Part shown: piece after piece, positions 54,945 through 63,498 of the stretch
How positions within the stretch are numbered: position 1 is the first letter of the stretch
How the letters are laid out: every line of letters starts with the position of its first letter
Source of the DNA: an uncultured Flavobacteriaceae bacterium
GTDB lineage: Bacteria; Bacteroidota; Bacteroidia; Flavobacteriales; Flavobacteriaceae
DNA length: 64,000 nucleotides
NCBI GenBank assembly: GCA_947503005.1
Contig: CANNCA010000007.1
Coordinates: 124,001-188,000 of the forward strand
Direction of reading: 5' to 3'
The notes under the pieces: generated by a model
Databases searched by the model: none
What the model was told of the DNA's origin: nothing
What the model saw: only the letters and a program-made list of their open reading frames with translations
Translations under genes and position numbers: made by a program

Positions 54945-55352
54945 AGTTTAAAATAATTAAGAGATATGAGCTACTCTCTAAATTTGGTTAAATTTGAGAT
55001 GAACTAAATATTAAATGTCATGAAAGTAGTGCAAAGATATATTCAAATTGACAATTAAAATCATTTTCCACCACAAAGTCAAAACTTTGATTTTCTATAT
55101 TCGTTGAGTTTATTCAATTTCAAATGATATCCGAAAATTATATTAAAAGCCTAACACTACAAACGTACGAATATGTTTTCGACCCAGTAATTATATTCTA
55201 AATAACGAAATAGAAGTCACATAATTGCGTTATTATTATCATTGATATTGTACTTCAAGAAAAAATAAAAATTGAATTTGAGAATTTTAAACCCGTAATT
55301 TTTTGCTTTTACTTAAACCCTGATAAACTCCAATAACTACACTGAAAGTCGT
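54945..55352. other. Divergent AT-rich intergenic region in the polysaccharide locus
   Basis: About 408 gene-free bases between the Wzy-like gene (-) and the fucosyltransferase-like gene (+). It must carry promoters in both directions. On the minus strand TATCTTTG at 55039-55032 fits the -7 box, but no TTG lies at the right distance. The composition is visibly more AT-rich than the core genes. I see no RNA gene or repeat. Confidence 0.5.
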
Positions 55353-56315
55353 ATGATATATTTAAAACCTATGGGAGGCTTGTGCAATAGAATGCGTTCT
55401 ATTGATTCCTTGATATCAATTTGTAAGCAACAACAATTAGACGCAACAGTGCTTTGGGTGAAAGATTTTTCATTGAATTGCTCATTCAACGACTTATTTG
55501 AGACCCCCTCATTTAACGAGTTTAATTTGCGGATTATTGACTGCCCTGAAGGCTATCCGGAACAATTTTTGGACTCCTCTGCAAGTGTTAATTTGAATGA
55601 AGATGGAATGGTTACCGTTCAAAAAAAGACGCTTCGTAAAATCAAACATCTCTTAAAGGGAAATTTTCTAAATGGTGAGCAGAAGAGAATACTGAGTGAA
55701 ATCAACAAATTAGGTAAAAAAAGTATTATTACAAATGATTTATTGACGGACATCTACATTCTAGAAGATATTACCGTAAAAGAAATGGATGCGAATTTCA
55801 TTCCCAAGGCTAAAGCCATTTATGGACCAATGTTGTTCGACAAAAATACGATTTACATATCATCATGTTACAGAATTTATCCCTTGGAGAACCCATACAC
55901 ATCCTTTACTCCAATTGAAAGTGTCAGAAATAAAATTGACGCTGCCACAACAGATTTTCAAGATGTGATCGGATTGCACATAAGACGGTCAGATCATGAG
56001 ACGTCAAAGGCTATTAGTACCACCGAGCGCTTTGCGGAAATCATTGATACGGAGCTTGTCAACAATCCAAACAACAAATTCTTTATCTCTACTGATGACG
56101 AGATCACAAAAATTAAGCTAGTAGAAAGCTATGGTGACAAAGTACTTAGTAATGAAGTTAGCAGTTACGATAGAAACAGTAGCGAGGCAATAGTAGATGC
56201 TGTAGTGGATTTATTCTGCTTGTCAAGAACAAATAAAATATATGGATCACATCATAGTACGTTTAGTCAAACGGCTGCTGATTTAGGAGGTATCCAAGAA
56301 ATTACCGCCAGATAA
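55353..56315 (+). CDS. Fucosyltransferase-fold protein (NodZ/FUT8/GT11-like)
   Basis: A 320-residue soluble protein, the only plus-strand gene inside the polysaccharide locus. It begins YLKPMGGLCNRMRSIDSLI, similar to the G-G-L-x-N-R opening of alpha-1,2- and alpha-1,6-fucosyltransferases. It carries GLHIRRSDHE at residues 207-216, the H-x-R-R-x-D motif that binds GDP-fucose in that superfamily. STDDE (246-250) and GSHHSTFSQTAADLGG (298-313) match the two further conserved motifs near the donor. The gmd and fcl genes of the same locus make GDP-L-fucose, and no other visible transferase has fucosyltransferase motifs. Family membership is my reading; the acceptor is unknown. Confidence 0.75.
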   Translation: MIYLKPMGGLCNRMRSIDSLISICKQQQLDATVLWVKDFSLNCSFNDLFETPSFNEFNLRIIDCPEGYPEQFLDSSASVNLNEDGMVTVQKKTLRKIKHLLKGNFLNGEQKRILSEINKLGKKSIITNDLLTDIYILEDITVKEMDANFIPKAKAIYGPMLFDKNTIYISSCYRIYPLENPYTSFTPIESVRNKIDAATTDFQDVIGLHIRRSDHETSKAISTTERFAEIIDTELVNNPNNKFFISTDDEITKIKLVESYGDKVLSNEVSSYDRNSSEAIVDAVVDLFCLSRTNKIYGSHHSTFSQTAADLGGIQEITAR

Positions 56316-56396
56316 ATGTTTCAGTAGGCATTCAATTTCTAATTTCACTTATGAAAACTTCGATACAGTACGTAATTGGAGCAAATAGTAATAATA

Positions 56397-57839
56397 TCAA
56401 TTTTTTGAAGTAATTAGTCCTCTAACTTTTTCAAGTATCAGCCGGTATTCTTTAACCTTTAAAATATTCATCATAGCTAAGTAAGTAGGTATGGCAACCA
56501 GAGGTGCTAGACAAAGCAGTAGGATATTATTTTGTATAAAGTAACTCAACACCATGAGCAATGCCGCCATTACTAATCCGCTTAATATAATAGGGGAAAT
56601 ATCTTTTAGTTGTTTCAAAGCACCGTAATTCATAATTTTGCCCGGATAATAGGTATTAATAAAGAAGTGAATGGTAGTGGCTAAGACCTCGGCCAAGGCG
56701 ATATAGATAATTCCGAATTGAAGTGCGGATAACAATAAAACAATCCGTATGGCTATATTATAATATTGTTGCTTTAACACCAAACCAGTTTTTCCAACCA
56801 CATACAAAAGGTTAATACTAATTTCCGAAATCAGCGAAATCAACCTTCCGATACAAAAAGCCTGCATAATTGGGGCTGCCGCGATCCATTTATCGGTTAG
56901 AAGTACAAGAATGATCGGTTCGGCAAATACCGCTAGGGTAAAGAAAACTGGAATAACAATGACAGCGGAAGTTTTTATTATTGTTCTTGTATGGGATACT
57001 AAAACTTCTTTATTATCCTGTAACGGTGCAAGCCCAGGTAACAGCACATTGGAAAGTGCAGAGGTAAAAATACCATAAACAATATCCGAGAATTGTATAC
57101 CTCTAGAGTAAAAACCTAAATCTTTGGCCCCGATATATTTTCCAATAAGAAGGGAGTTTATTTGACTTGAAAAAGAAGCCATTAAACTAGATAACAACAG
57201 TTTGGAACCGAAAGAAAACAATTTTCGAAATGAGGACATGGAAAAAACGAAGTTCGGTTTCCATTTTTGTACAAACCAAATTAGAATTGCAGTTATTCCT
57301 GCCTTGAGAAGTGTTTGAAAAACTAGGGCCCAAACCCCATATCCTAAATACGCTAAGCCAACGGCTATTAACCCTGAAACAATTGTTGTGACAAGGTTTA
57401 TTTTAGTGAAGAGTTTGAAGTTCATTGCTATGACGATCATTGTACCCGGAACTGTGAAAAGGGCATTAATCACCAATGAGAGGGCAAGAACCCTTAGTAA
57501 TAGTGTGAGGGTCTCTATTTTATAGAAATCAGCTATATAAGGAGCCGAAAACCATAATATAATATAGCTTACTACCGCGATGCCGATGTTAAAAAGGAAA
57601 ACCGTTGATTTATCATCTTCATTACGGTCTTTTTTCTGTATCAGAGCTTTTGAGAAACCACTATCGATAAAAACCTGCGAGAGCACAATAAATACCATGA
57701 GCAAGCCAATAGTGCCATATTCCGTTGGCGTAAGTAATCGCGCTAATATAATTCCTAAAACAAATTGAACTGCTTGAACTGAAATACGCTCAACGGCGCT
57801 CCAGACCATACCTTTAAAAATGTCATTTCCTAAACTCAT
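56397..57839 (-). CDS. Wzx-type lipopolysaccharide/oligosaccharide flippase
   Basis: A 480-residue MOP-superfamily exporter with about 12 to 14 membrane helices. The start GNDIFKGMVWSAVERISVQAV and the segment ILARLLTPTEYGTIGLLMVF are typical of the WzxC/TuaB-like group; GAKDLGFYSRGIQFSDIV is the usual middle signature. It moves the lipid-linked repeat unit across the inner membrane for polymerisation by the Wzy-like protein. It lies 37 bases downstream of fcl on the same strand and converges on the fucosyltransferase-like gene. Confidence 0.92.
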   Translation of the reverse strand: MSLGNDIFKGMVWSAVERISVQAVQFVLGIILARLLTPTEYGTIGLLMVFIVLSQVFIDSGFSKALIQKKDRNEDDKSTVFLFNIGIAVVSYIILWFSAPYIADFYKIETLTLLLRVLALSLVINALFTVPGTMIVIAMNFKLFTKINLVTTIVSGLIAVGLAYLGYGVWALVFQTLLKAGITAILIWFVQKWKPNFVFSMSSFRKLFSFGSKLLLSSLMASFSSQINSLLIGKYIGAKDLGFYSRGIQFSDIVYGIFTSALSNVLLPGLAPLQDNKEVLVSHTRTIIKTSAVIVIPVFFTLAVFAEPIILVLLTDKWIAAAPIMQAFCIGRLISLISEISINLLYVVGKTGLVLKQQYYNIAIRIVLLLSALQFGIIYIALAEVLATTIHFFINTYYPGKIMNYGALKQLKDISPIILSGLVMAALLMVLSYFIQNNILLLCLAPLVAIPTYLAMMNILKVKEYRLILEKVRGLITSKN

Positions 57840-57876
57840 TTGCGGAAGGTCTGGGTTTTTATTAGATATATGGTCA

Positions 57877-58959
57877 TTAAGACTTTACATACCAATTTAC
57901 AAGTTTCTTTATCCCTTCTTCCAAAGTTATTTGATGTCTCCAGCCCAAATTATTTAGTTTAGTCACATCAGTTAGCTTTTTCAGTGTACCGTCTGGTTTT
58001 TCCGTATTGAACTTAAAAACTCCTTTAAACTTAATTTCGTTTTTAATCAATTTGGCCACATCAGATATAGATATATCTTCTCCAGTTCCAATGTTAATAT
58101 GAGTGTTTCGAACTTCAGTTTCAGAAGTATAGGTGTCTTTAAAGTCTCTATTTTCCATCAAAAAAACACAAGCGTCCGCCATGTCTTCAGACCATAAAAA
58201 CTCACGCATGGGCTTACCGCTGCCCCAAATTTCTACGGATACACCATCGTTTGATTCTGTTATACCATATTTGCTCAATACACCAAGAATTGTTTGCTCA
58301 TTAGATTTTCCATTTATACCTTCAATAGGTAATTTGTTTAAATCATGTCTAATGATATCCCAATCCTTTTTCTCTAAAGCATTTCCTAAATAAATTTTAC
58401 GAATGAGGGCAGGAAGGACATGTGATTTTTCCAAATCAAAATTGTCGTTAGGCCCATATAGGTTGGTGGGCATTACTGAAATGAAGTTGGTACCATATTG
58501 TAGGTTATAACTTTCACACAGTTTAATACCGGCTATCTTAGCAATGGCATAAGGCTCGTTAGTGTACTCCAAAACATCTGTCAAAAGATAATCTTCTTTC
58601 ATGGGCTGTGTACAGTTCTTCGGATAAATACATGTACTTCCCAAAAACAGAAGCTTTTTAACATTATGTAGGTACGATTGATGGATCACATTATTTTGGA
58701 TCATCAAGTTCTCGTAAATGAATTCACCGCGATAAATATTATTGGCCACAATGCCACCTACTTTTGCGGCTGCCAAAAAAATGTATTCCGGTTGCTCTTT
58801 ATCAAAAAAATCAGCAACGCTTTTCGCATCTATTAAGTCTAGTTCTGAATGGGTTCTAGTCAACAAGTTGCTGTACCCTTTTTTGGTTAGGTTTTTTACG
58901 ATTGCGCTACCGACAAGTCCGCGATGGCCTGCAACGTATATTCTAGCATCTTTTTTCAT
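57877..58959 (-). CDS. fcl: GDP-L-fucose synthase
   Basis: Epimerises and reduces GDP-4-keto-6-deoxy-D-mannose to GDP-L-fucose with NADPH. The SDR motif YVAGHRGLVGSAI is at residues 8-20, LGSTCIYPKNC carries the active-site Ser and Cys, and Tyr137-AIA-Lys141 is the catalytic pair. I chose the ATG at 58959 (MKKDARIYVAGH), which gives 360 residues and clears the gmd stop by 7 bases; an ATG at 58998 would overlap gmd. The protein is longer than the roughly 320-residue standard because of an insertion at about residues 194-238, which I recall as common in Bacteroidota enzymes. Confidence 0.95.
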   Translation of the reverse strand: MKKDARIYVAGHRGLVGSAIVKNLTKKGYSNLLTRTHSELDLIDAKSVADFFDKEQPEYIFLAAAKVGGIVANNIYRGEFIYENLMIQNNVIHQSYLHNVKKLLFLGSTCIYPKNCTQPMKEDYLLTDVLEYTNEPYAIAKIAGIKLCESYNLQYGTNFISVMPTNLYGPNDNFDLEKSHVLPALIRKIYLGNALEKKDWDIIRHDLNKLPIEGINGKSNEQTILGVLSKYGITESNDGVSVEIWGSGKPMREFLWSEDMADACVFLMENRDFKDTYTSETEVRNTHINIGTGEDISISDVAKLIKNEIKFKGVFKFNTEKPDGTLKKLTDVTKLNNLGWRHQITLEEGIKKLVNWYVKS

Positions 58960-58966
58960 ATTGAAT

Positions 58967-60082
58967 CTACTCGAAATAGTTAAGGATTCGATAACCACCG
59001 TCCTTTAAATATTGCTCTTTTCGCATTAGTTTTAAATCACTCTGCATCATATCTTTCACTAAATCTTTCAACTCATATTCGGGAGTCCAACCTAGTTTGT
59101 TGTTAGCCTTGCTGGCATCACCAATTAAAAGCTCAACTTCGGTCGGTCTGAAATATTTTGGATCAACGGCTAGAACTTCTTTTCCAATCTCTAGCTGATA
59201 AGCATCATTACTGCATGATTTTATATAGGCTTTCTCATCAACTCCTTTTCCCTTGAATTCCAATTCAATACCTGCTTCCGAAAAACTCATACGCACAAAA
59301 TCCCGGACCGTGGTAGTTTTTCCGGTGGCAATGACCCAATCTTCCGCTTCATCTGCCTGAAGAATCATCCACATCATTCGAACATAATCTTTGGCATGGC
59401 CCCAATCACGTTGCGCATCGAGATTTCCAAGATAGATTTTATTTTGAAGACCCATTGCGATTCGAGCTGTTGCCCGCGTTATTTTTCGTGTTACGAAGGT
59501 TTCCCCTCGTATGGGTGATTCGTGGTTAAAAAGAATACCGTTACAGGCATACATGTTATATGCTTCTCTATAATTTACCGTAATCCAATAGGCATACATC
59601 TTGGCAACGGCGTATGGACTCCTAGGGTAAAAAGGTGTTGTTTCTGACTGTGGAACTTCTTGAACTTTACCATATAATTCAGAAGTAGAGGCTTGATAAA
59701 TGCGGGTTTTTTTCTCCAAACCTAGTAGTCTTACAGCTTCTAAAATCCGTAAGGTGCCCAAACCATCTGCATTGCCCGTATATTCCGGCACTTCAAAAGA
59801 AACATGAACATGGCTCATTGCCGCCAGGTTATAAATCTCATCAGGCTGAATTTCTTGAATAAGGCGAATTAGATTCGTACTGTCAGTCATATCTCCATAA
59901 TGAAGAATGAAATTTCTATTTTCAATATGGGGATCTTGATATAAATGGTCGATTCTATCGGTATTGAATAAAGAAGAACGTCGCTTTAGACCATGAACCT
60001 CGTATCCTTTCTTGAGAAGAAATTCACTTAAGTAGGCTCCATCTTGTCCAGTAACTCCGGTAATTAATGCTATTTTTTTCAT
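58967..60082 (-). CDS. gmd: GDP-mannose 4,6-dehydratase
   Basis: Converts GDP-D-mannose to GDP-4-keto-6-deoxy-D-mannose with NADP+ as bound cofactor. The 371-residue enzyme begins [20 protein letters not shown] and has [37 protein letters not shown], the catalytic [17 protein letters not shown] region and YAVAK as Yxxx[20 protein letters not shown] and [16 protein letters not shown] follow. All are standard. It is the first gene of the polysaccharide operon, followed by fcl, so GDP-fucose is supplied first. Confidence 0.97.
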   Translation of the reverse strand: MKKIALITGVTGQDGAYLSEFLLKKGYEVHGLKRRSSLFNTDRIDHLYQDPHIENRNFILHYGDMTDSTNLIRLIQEIQPDEIYNLAAMSHVHVSFEVPEYTGNADGLGTLRILEAVRLLGLEKKTRIYQASTSELYGKVQEVPQSETTPFYPRSPYAVAKMYAYWITVNYREAYNMYACNGILFNHESPIRGETFVTRKITRATARIAMGLQNKIYLGNLDAQRDWGHAKDYVRMMWMILQADEAEDWVIATGKTTTVRDFVRMSFSEAGIELEFKGKGVDEKAYIKSCSNDAYQLEIGKEVLAVDPKYFRPTEVELLIGDASKANNKLGWTPEYELKDLVKDMMQSDLKLMRKEQYLKDGGYRILNYFE

Positions 60083-60273
60083 CTATGTATTAACTATGTT
60101 TAGGGTCTTTTTTTTAGGTGCGCAAATATTACTAATTAATAATTGTTTCGGAATAAAATTAGTTCAAAAAACGCTTTGTTTCGATTAACATTAGTGTTAA
60201 CCTAAAACTTTGTGATTTATTGTAATTATGAAAAAGTTTATGGATTGAGCTCTGCCATTGATTTCAGTATGAC

Positions 60274-60334
60274 AAATATCTAAAAAAAACGTCCCGTTTC
60301 AATGATTGAAACGGGACGTTTTTTTTAGATATTT
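60274..60334. terminator. Perfect 29-bp inverted repeat, bidirectional terminator
   Basis: Two perfectly complementary 29-base arms (60274-60302 and 60306-60334) surround a TGA loop. The core is AACGTCCCGTTTCAA / TTGAAACGGGACGTT, flanked by eight A on one side and eight T on the other. The T-run makes it a terminator on both strands. It ends two bases before the stop codon of the PKD lipoprotein gene and isolates that gene from gmd. Confidence 0.88.
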
Positions 60335-60336
60335 CC

Positions 60337-63300
60337 TTAGTTAGGAGGACTGAAATTTACATTTGACCAGGTACAATTTGACCAACTAGCTTGCAATGTG
60401 TTAAACGGTGCATATGCTTCAACACTCGTAACTGGGTATTGACCATTGTTAAATGATGAATTTTCAAATTTGAAACCCTCGCCCGAATATAGCACCACGG
60501 CTAAAAATTCGAAATTATTGAAAGTGCAATTTCTAAAAGTATATCCTTTGGCTTTTGCATGTATATTGGTTCCTCCACCAATATTCAAAATTCGATTCGT
60601 ATTTTGTACGGTTACATTTTCGAAAGTGTTGTTCGTTCCTAAGCTAGCATCTGCACCAGTTCGATCATCATAAGTGGCTAGAGTAATCGCTGTCCAAGTG
60701 TCTCTAATATTCAGACCCGTAATGAGATTATCGTGTGCTCCCCCTACAATTGACATTACGGACGGCCATTGGTTATCACCATAAATTGCACCACCCTCGA
60801 TGGTATTGTGATGAACACCAACATAGGTTAATTCGAAATTGGTTCTGTATGCGCTACAATTTCTAATAACATTATAAGATCCGTCATTCTTAATATTGAA
60901 ACCATGACCACCATGTGATAATCCGGGAGCTCTTTCAGCTCGACTATTTTCAATTACAGTATTATTGGTACCGTCCGCTAGTAAATAATAATAGTCTGTC
61001 GGATTGGAAGCATTGTTGGCATAAACCGAACAATAACTAATCTTCGAGTAGTCGGAATCGTCTAGTTTTATTGCTTCAGAACCAGCGTTCAGTACAAATG
61101 AATTTTCAATAATCGTACTGTTGCCCCGAATCGACAAACCTACACCGCCATAAACATTTGGGTTATATTGATTACCAGAATTGGTGACAATTATATTCTT
61201 TAATGTGGCGTTTGTAGCATTGTCAATACTCAATACGCCGATTTCGTATCCATTGATTTGGATATTCTCAAGATGAATGAAGGCATTGTAGAGTTCAAAA
61301 GCGGTACCCGAACTGTTCGAACCACTCAGTAAAGGCATTTTTGAGGCATCTACCGCTTCACCGTAGTTAAAGGTAGAACCTTGGCTACTATTAACATCGC
61401 CAGGGGTATTTCTATACCCAATGAATTTGATTGGCGAACCACCATAACCACTATTCTTTGTTCGTATTTGTTTGTTGCCATAATTACCTGCCTTGACATA
61501 GACTACATCCCCGGCTCTAGCTACATTAAATGCATGTTCTAAACTCCAAGGACTGGATGGTGAAGTTCCACTATTACCGGAACTTCCATTTGTGGCGACA
61601 TAATATCCTGGAAGGGCATTGGTAACAGGTTCACTTACATTGATATTTACACTTACTGTGTTACTTAAACCAGCTGCGTCTTGAACCGTAAGTTCAACAA
61701 GATAATTTCCAGTTGCATTAAAAGTATGATAAGGATTTGCGGAATTTGCTGTTGAGCCATCTTTGAAATCCCAATAATAACTAGTAATACCATTGTTATC
61801 AGAAGATTGGTCTCCTGTAAACTGTACATTTAACGGGACATCGCCCGAAGTAATATTTGCGAATATTCTTGCTACGGGAGCCTCATTTTGAACGACACTG
61901 GTAACATTTATAGTAACGGACTTTGTGTTTGTCAAACCTTGTGCGTCACTTACTGTCAGTTCAACCTCATAACTTCCAGGTTGGTTAAATGTATATAAGG
62001 GATTGGCTACTTGCGATGTTGAGCCATCTTTAAAATTCCAAGAATAACTGGATACGGCATTATCGTCAGTGGAGTCCGAACCTAAAAATTGAACCTGTAA
62101 AGGTGCATTTCCCGATGTTACATTAGCACCAACAACGGCTACCGGCGCCGTATTTTGCGGCTCTGTTACCGTAATGGTTATAGTTTCTTTGTCAGTAAGT
62201 CCGTTTTCGTCCGTAACCGTAAGTTCCGCTTCATACACACCTGGATTGGTATATGTATAGTCAAAGTCCGCGACATTAGTAATTGAACCATCCTTAAAAT
62301 CCCATTTGTAACTTGCTATAGAGTGGTCATCTGTAGAGCTACTACCTTTAAAGGAAACTGCTAAAGGTGCTTCTCCTGATGTTGGAGTAGCGCTAACAAT
62401 TGCTTGTGGTGCAGTATTTTGCTCTTCGGTTGCGGTAATGGTAACCTTGTCAGTACTTGTTAGTCCTTCGGCATCGGTTACAGAGAGTTCGACCTCATAA
62501 ATACCGGCTACGTTAAAAGTATGTGTAGGATTAGCCGTTGATGAACTAGTACCATCTTTAAAATTCCAACTATAACTTGTTATTTCATCATCGTCAGAAG
62601 AATTACTTCCTGTGAAGGTGACTACTAAAGGTACACCACCGCCAGATGGGTTGGCATCGGCGATTGCCATCGGTTCTTGGTTAACAGGCTGTTGTTCTTC
62701 CTCTTGTGTATTCTCTGTATTATCTGTCGTATCTGTAGTTTCTTCGGTTGTGTCCTGTGTGCCTTCTGTTGTCTCTTCTTCTATAATTATTTCTTCAGAC
62801 CCTTCCGGGGCTTCATATGTTACGACTAATTTTGGGCCTATCTTGTCAGCGTGTTCCTTAGAGGCAAAAGCGACGTCATTGCCACCTACATGCCTTAAAA
62901 CCAAGGTATATAAATTAGGTGTAATTAATTCGGGATTTAGGGCAATCAATTCTGTCTCATCTAAAGGAAATTCCTTAGTTATGGAACCCACTTCAACGTC
63001 AATTCCAGGAGCGGTATTCTCTGAAAGGCTGCCCTCTGTCCAATTATTGGTGGTGCCCTTATGAATTTTTATAGAACCGTTCCCATCGTCACTGTGTATA
63101 GTCAATTGTAGTGTAACAGATTTTATGTTAGCACCTATTTCTGAAATAGGATTCAAATCGAACATTAGATAACTGGTTCTACTGTTCTCTTCAAGACGAA
63201 TCAGATTCTGATTATATCCTTTTCCACTTTGAACGTGGGCATCGTGAATAGGCGGAAAACTCGTTGTTCGAATTAAATCAGTATTCTCCTCAATTATTTC

Positions 63301-63498
63301 ATCTTCTGCCGTAGGTTCCTCGATAACTTCTGAATCAGGTGTAGCGGAATCAAGTTGTTCAACCGAAGAAACAGACTGATCCTGCAAAATAGAGTCACGA
63401 AGCAAATCGCTATCCTTGCTACATGCTAAATTCAATAAAATTGATAGAAAAATAAAGCATAAATATGCCAGATGAATTCTCGTGGGGTGAAATCTCAT
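60337..63498 (-). CDS. PKD-repeat, right-handed beta-helix surface lipoprotein
   Basis: A 1053-residue exported lipoprotein. The signal ends at Cys26 (LLNLACSKDS) and is followed by an acidic spacer. Residues about 78-229 look like a DNRLRE/CBM96-type beta-sandwich (DAHVQSGKGYNQNLIRLEE; KLVVTYEAP). A Thr/Glu-rich linker (235-273) leads to four PKD domains at about 276-358, 360-446, 447-533 and 535-625, each with a Y.W.FKDGS core. From about 632 to the end runs a parallel beta-helix beginning GYYVATNGSSGNSGTSP with many N-T-I-x-N turns. This is the fold of polysaccharide lyases and epimerases, but no catalytic set can be named. It could be a surface lyase, modifier or adhesin. No C-terminal sorting domain is present. 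Confidence 0.85.
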   Translation of the reverse strand: MRFHPTRIHLAYLCFIFLSILLNLACSKDSDLLRDSILQDQSVSSVEQLDSATPDSEVIEEPTAEDEIIEENTDLIRTTSFPPIHDAHVQSGKGYNQNLIRLEENSRTSYLMFDLNPISEIGANIKSVTLQLTIHSDDGNGSIKIHKGTTNNWTEGSLSENTAPGIDVEVGSITKEFPLDETELIALNPELITPNLYTLVLRHVGGNDVAFASKEHADKIGPKLVVTYEAPEGSEEIIIEEETTEGTQDTTEETTDTTDNTENTQEEEQQPVNQEPMAIADANPSGGGVPLVVTFTGSNSSDDDEITSYSWNFKDGTSSSTANPTHTFNVAGIYEVELSVTDAEGLTSTDKVTITATEEQNTAPQAIVSATPTSGEAPLAVSFKGSSSTDDHSIASYKWDFKDGSITNVADFDYTYTNPGVYEAELTVTDENGLTDKETITITVTEPQNTAPVAVVGANVTSGNAPLQVQFLGSDSTDDNAVSSYSWNFKDGSTSQVANPLYTFNQPGSYEVELTVSDAQGLTNTKSVTINVTSVVQNEAPVARIFANITSGDVPLNVQFTGDQSSDNNGITSYYWDFKDGSTANSANPYHTFNATGNYLVELTVQDAAGLSNTVSVNINVSEPVTNALPGYYVATNGSSGNSGTSPSSPWSLEHAFNVARAGDVVYVKAGNYGNKQIRTKNSGYGGSPIKFIGYRNTPGDVNSSQGSTFNYGEAVDASKMPLLSGSNSSGTAFELYNAFIHLENIQINGYEIGVLSIDNATNATLKNIIVTNSGNQYNPNVYGGVGLSIRGNSTIIENSFVLNAGSEAIKLDDSDYSKISYCSVYANNASNPTDYYYLLADGTNNTVIENSRAERAPGLSHGGHGFNIKNDGSYNVIRNCSAYRTNFELTYVGVHHNTIEGGAIYGDNQWPSVMSIVGGAHDNLITGLNIRDTWTAITLATYDDRTGADASLGTNNTFENVTVQNTNRILNIGGGTNIHAKAKGYTFRNCTFNNFEFLAVVLYSGEGFKFENSSFNNGQYPVTSVEAYAPFNTLQASWSNCTWSNVNFSPPN

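Noticed and set aside
60274-60334. CRISPR repeat or phage attachment site at the long palindrome
   Set aside because: Single copy, no spacers, no integrase or tRNA gene nearby; flanking A and T runs fit a terminator.
62612-63064. 150-codon plus-strand frame opposite the PKD gene
   Set aside because: It is an antisense shadow of the Thr/Glu-rich linker and PKD repeats; Ser/Val-rich composition follows from the repeat codons.
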